NCBI GenBank assembly: GCA_020809705.1
Contig: CP085830.1
Span: forward strand, 3,348,001 to 3,412,000
Source of the DNA: Calonectria ilicicola
Taxonomy: Eukaryota; Ascomycota; Sordariomycetes; Hypocreales; Nectriaceae
Length of the DNA stretch: 64,000 bases
Direction of reading: 5' to 3'
Below the pieces are notes generated by a model. That model worked only from the letters and a program-made list of their open reading frames with translations. It was not told the DNA's origin and searched no databases. This document shows, piece by piece, positions 62,475-64,000 of the stretch; the first letter of the stretch is position 1, and each line of letters begins with the position of its first letter. Made by a program: the position numbers and the translations under genes.

Positions 62475-63824
62475 ATGACTTGGGCAATGAGGCCCTTGGC
62501 CGGGAGGCTTGGCTTCCGGGCCTGCCAGGGAAGCAGAATTTTGCTTCCCCATGGGTTTACTAGGCAATCAGCGAGCATCCGGGTCCAAAACCCATGCGTG
62601 CCTTTAGACACAGTTTCGGCTCCAAGGTTGCTGTCAACACGCCAATCAGCATCCCGACCAGACTTCTCAAAACCCTTACAGGCTCGAGTTTTGCCTTCTG
62701 CTTTATTCATAGGAGTTCTTTTAGCAGGCGGAGCAGGCTACTACTTTACAGCTGCCCCGTCACGGCCCGACACCCTCAACCAGCGCTTCTTCGTCCCATA
62801 CACCATCACCGCGCGCGAGGCCATCTCCCCATCCTCCTTTGTCATCACCGTTGTCCCGCACACGCCAAACCCTTCTCATCCTTATCTCCAGCCCATAGAC
62901 TCCGATGCGGCGCCCGCTCGCTGGCGCCACCCGCTCTGGTCCGTCGAGTTCAAGCAGCCCGAGGTCCAGATTGCGCGCCACTACACGCCGCTCCCGCCCC
63001 TCGCGGGCGAGGACCCGGCAGACGGGACCTTGCGCTTCTACATCCGCACTGTCGGCGATGGCGAAATGTCCCACTACCTCGCCCGGCGCCGGGTCGGTGA
63101 GGACGTCCACCTGAGGGGCCCACATGTCGGCTTCGAGCTCGCCGAGCGGCTGGGCGACCAGTCCCGCCTCGTCTTCCTCGCTGGCGGCACGGGTGTTGTT
63201 CCAGGGATCCAGGCCGCAAAGGCCGTCCTGGATGCCAACGCTACAGCGACCGTCCACCTCCTCTGGGCTGTGCGGAAGCGGGAGGAAATCCAATCCTCTG
63301 CAGCTCCGACTTCCTCCTCTCCTTCGTCGTCATCTTGGAAGTTCTGGCAAGAGAAGCAGCCTCTGGAACTGGGCAATGATATACAGAACCCCAGTCCCGT
63401 TTCCCGACACATAAGCCACCTGAAGGCTGCATATGGAGATAGATTAAAAGTCCAGGTCGTCATTGATGAGGAGGGCACTCGATTCAAGGATCAACATCTC
63501 AAAAACGCTCTCGTTGAACCAAAGAGCTCGTCGACGTTGCCCTCTGCAGTTGGCTGCAGGCTCCACGACCAAACCATGCACGTTGGAGCAACTGAGTTCG
63601 CCGCCCCCGAAGGTCCCGGATGCATCTGCCCCTCTTCCGAGACAGCCAAGCCCGGCAAAAACCTCTTTATCGTCTCCGGCCCAGATGGCTTCATCCAACA
63701 TTACGCTGGCCAGAAGATCTGGTATGGTGGGTACGAGACACAAGGTCCCCTTGGAGGAGTCATTGGGCAGCTTCAACGCCAGGAGCCCAAGTTGGCACAG
63801 GACTGGCTTGTACTTAAAATGTAG
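62475..63824 (+). CDS. cyc2: Cytochrome c mitochondrial import factor Cyc2
   Basis: Single exon, 449 residues. A mitochondrial presequence rich in Arg and Ser (1-65) is followed by one membrane segment (about 71-92, VLPSALFIGVLLAGGAGYYF), then a ferredoxin-reductase-type FAD domain (FFVPYTITAREAISPSSFVI; FYIRTVGDGEMSHYLA; LRGPHVGFEL) and an NAD-like domain (VFLAGGTGVVPGIQAA, ending with IVSGPDGFIQHYAG). Cyc2 is an inner-membrane flavoprotein facing the intermembrane space that helps reduce the CXXCH motif for haem attachment to cytochrome c. A Ser-rich insert (about 276-286) and a Cys pair in the EGPGCICPS segment are visible. Start: the ATG 62475, giving a normal presequence. Confidence 0.92.
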   Translation: MTWAMRPLAGRLGFRACQGSRILLPHGFTRQSASIRVQNPCVPLDTVSAPRLLSTRQSASRPDFSKPLQARVLPSALFIGVLLAGGAGYYFTAAPSRPDTLNQRFFVPYTITAREAISPSSFVITVVPHTPNPSHPYLQPIDSDAAPARWRHPLWSVEFKQPEVQIARHYTPLPPLAGEDPADGTLRFYIRTVGDGEMSHYLARRRVGEDVHLRGPHVGFELAERLGDQSRLVFLAGGTGVVPGIQAAKAVLDANATATVHLLWAVRKREEIQSSAAPTSSSPSSSSWKFWQEKQPLELGNDIQNPSPVSRHISHLKAAYGDRLKVQVVIDEEGTRFKDQHLKNALVEPKSSSTLPSAVGCRLHDQTMHVGATEFAAPEGPGCICPSSETAKPGKNLFIVSGPDGFIQHYAGQKIWYGGYETQGPLGGVIGQLQRQEPKLAQDWLVLKM

Positions 63825-64000
63825 TGTTGTCCCTGTTGACATGTACCACCCATCAGTGTATTTTAAAAAAGCAGAAATGTCATGATATAGAAAGGATAGA
63901 TTTTTCATCAGGAAACAAAAAAAAGGAGGTTGTGTAAATTTGCTATCAACATTTAAGCCCCATACACCGGCCAATGCACACCTGTAATCCAACGCCGAAA
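63825..64000. other. 3' flank of cyc2
   Basis: Only the downstream flank of cyc2 is present; the window ends here. Confidence 0.5.

Overview
The window is nuclear DNA of a filamentous ascomycete (Pezizomycotina, most likely Sordariomycetes, perhaps Hypocreales). This rests on short spliceosomal introns (about 45-110 nt, GTRAGT donors, CTAAC-type branch sites, YAG acceptors), about 50% GC in the conserved parts, dense genes on both strands, and families typical of these fungi (GCN2/CPC-3, Cut12, Ypt7, Vhc1, Aim32, Cyc2, a Zn2Cys6 regulator). The species call is inference. I saw no tRNA, rRNA, transposon or CRISPR array. All gene models were spliced by hand from splice motifs, reading-frame continuity and family resemblance; there is no transcript evidence.

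Region 1 (1-30151) is conserved housekeeping sequence: a 5'-truncated UIM plus degenerate ubiquitin-protease-like protein, the E2 enzyme Cdc34, the eIF2alpha kinase GCN2, the spindle-pole protein Cut12, urease accessory protein UreF, splicing factor Cwc2, GTPase Rbg2, a Spo12-like mitotic-exit peptide, an acyl-CoA dehydrogenase ending in a peroxisomal signal, the Rab GTPase Ypt7, a protein with a possible Mg-chelatase-type lid, Golgi GDPase Gda1, and a PPPDE-thioredoxin-PUL protein.

Region 2 (about 30150-43900) looks accessory: more AT-rich and gene-poor. It carries a possible small membrane-protein ORF, a short-chain dehydrogenase, a secreted cysteine-rich protein of unknown function, an AtuA-family protein, a Dal5-type MFS transporter and a Zn2Cys6 transcription factor. 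The most interesting observation is here. The divergent MFS/regulator promoter holds three copies of TCGG-N10-CCGA, the AtuA upstream region holds a fourth, and the dehydrogenase upstream region holds a near match (TCGG-N10-CCGC). This suggests one regulon, probably a catabolic or uptake module with its own regulator.

Region 3 (43900-64000) returns to conserved genes: a small unknown protein divergent from a CobW-type metal chaperone whose promoter has a GATA palindrome and whose His-rich loop carries an in-frame 18-bp minisatellite; a large disordered protein; the vacuolar cation-chloride cotransporter Vhc1; across a 3-kb gap, a divergent vacuolar amino-acid transporter; then two mitochondrial redox proteins in tandem, Aim32 and Cyc2.
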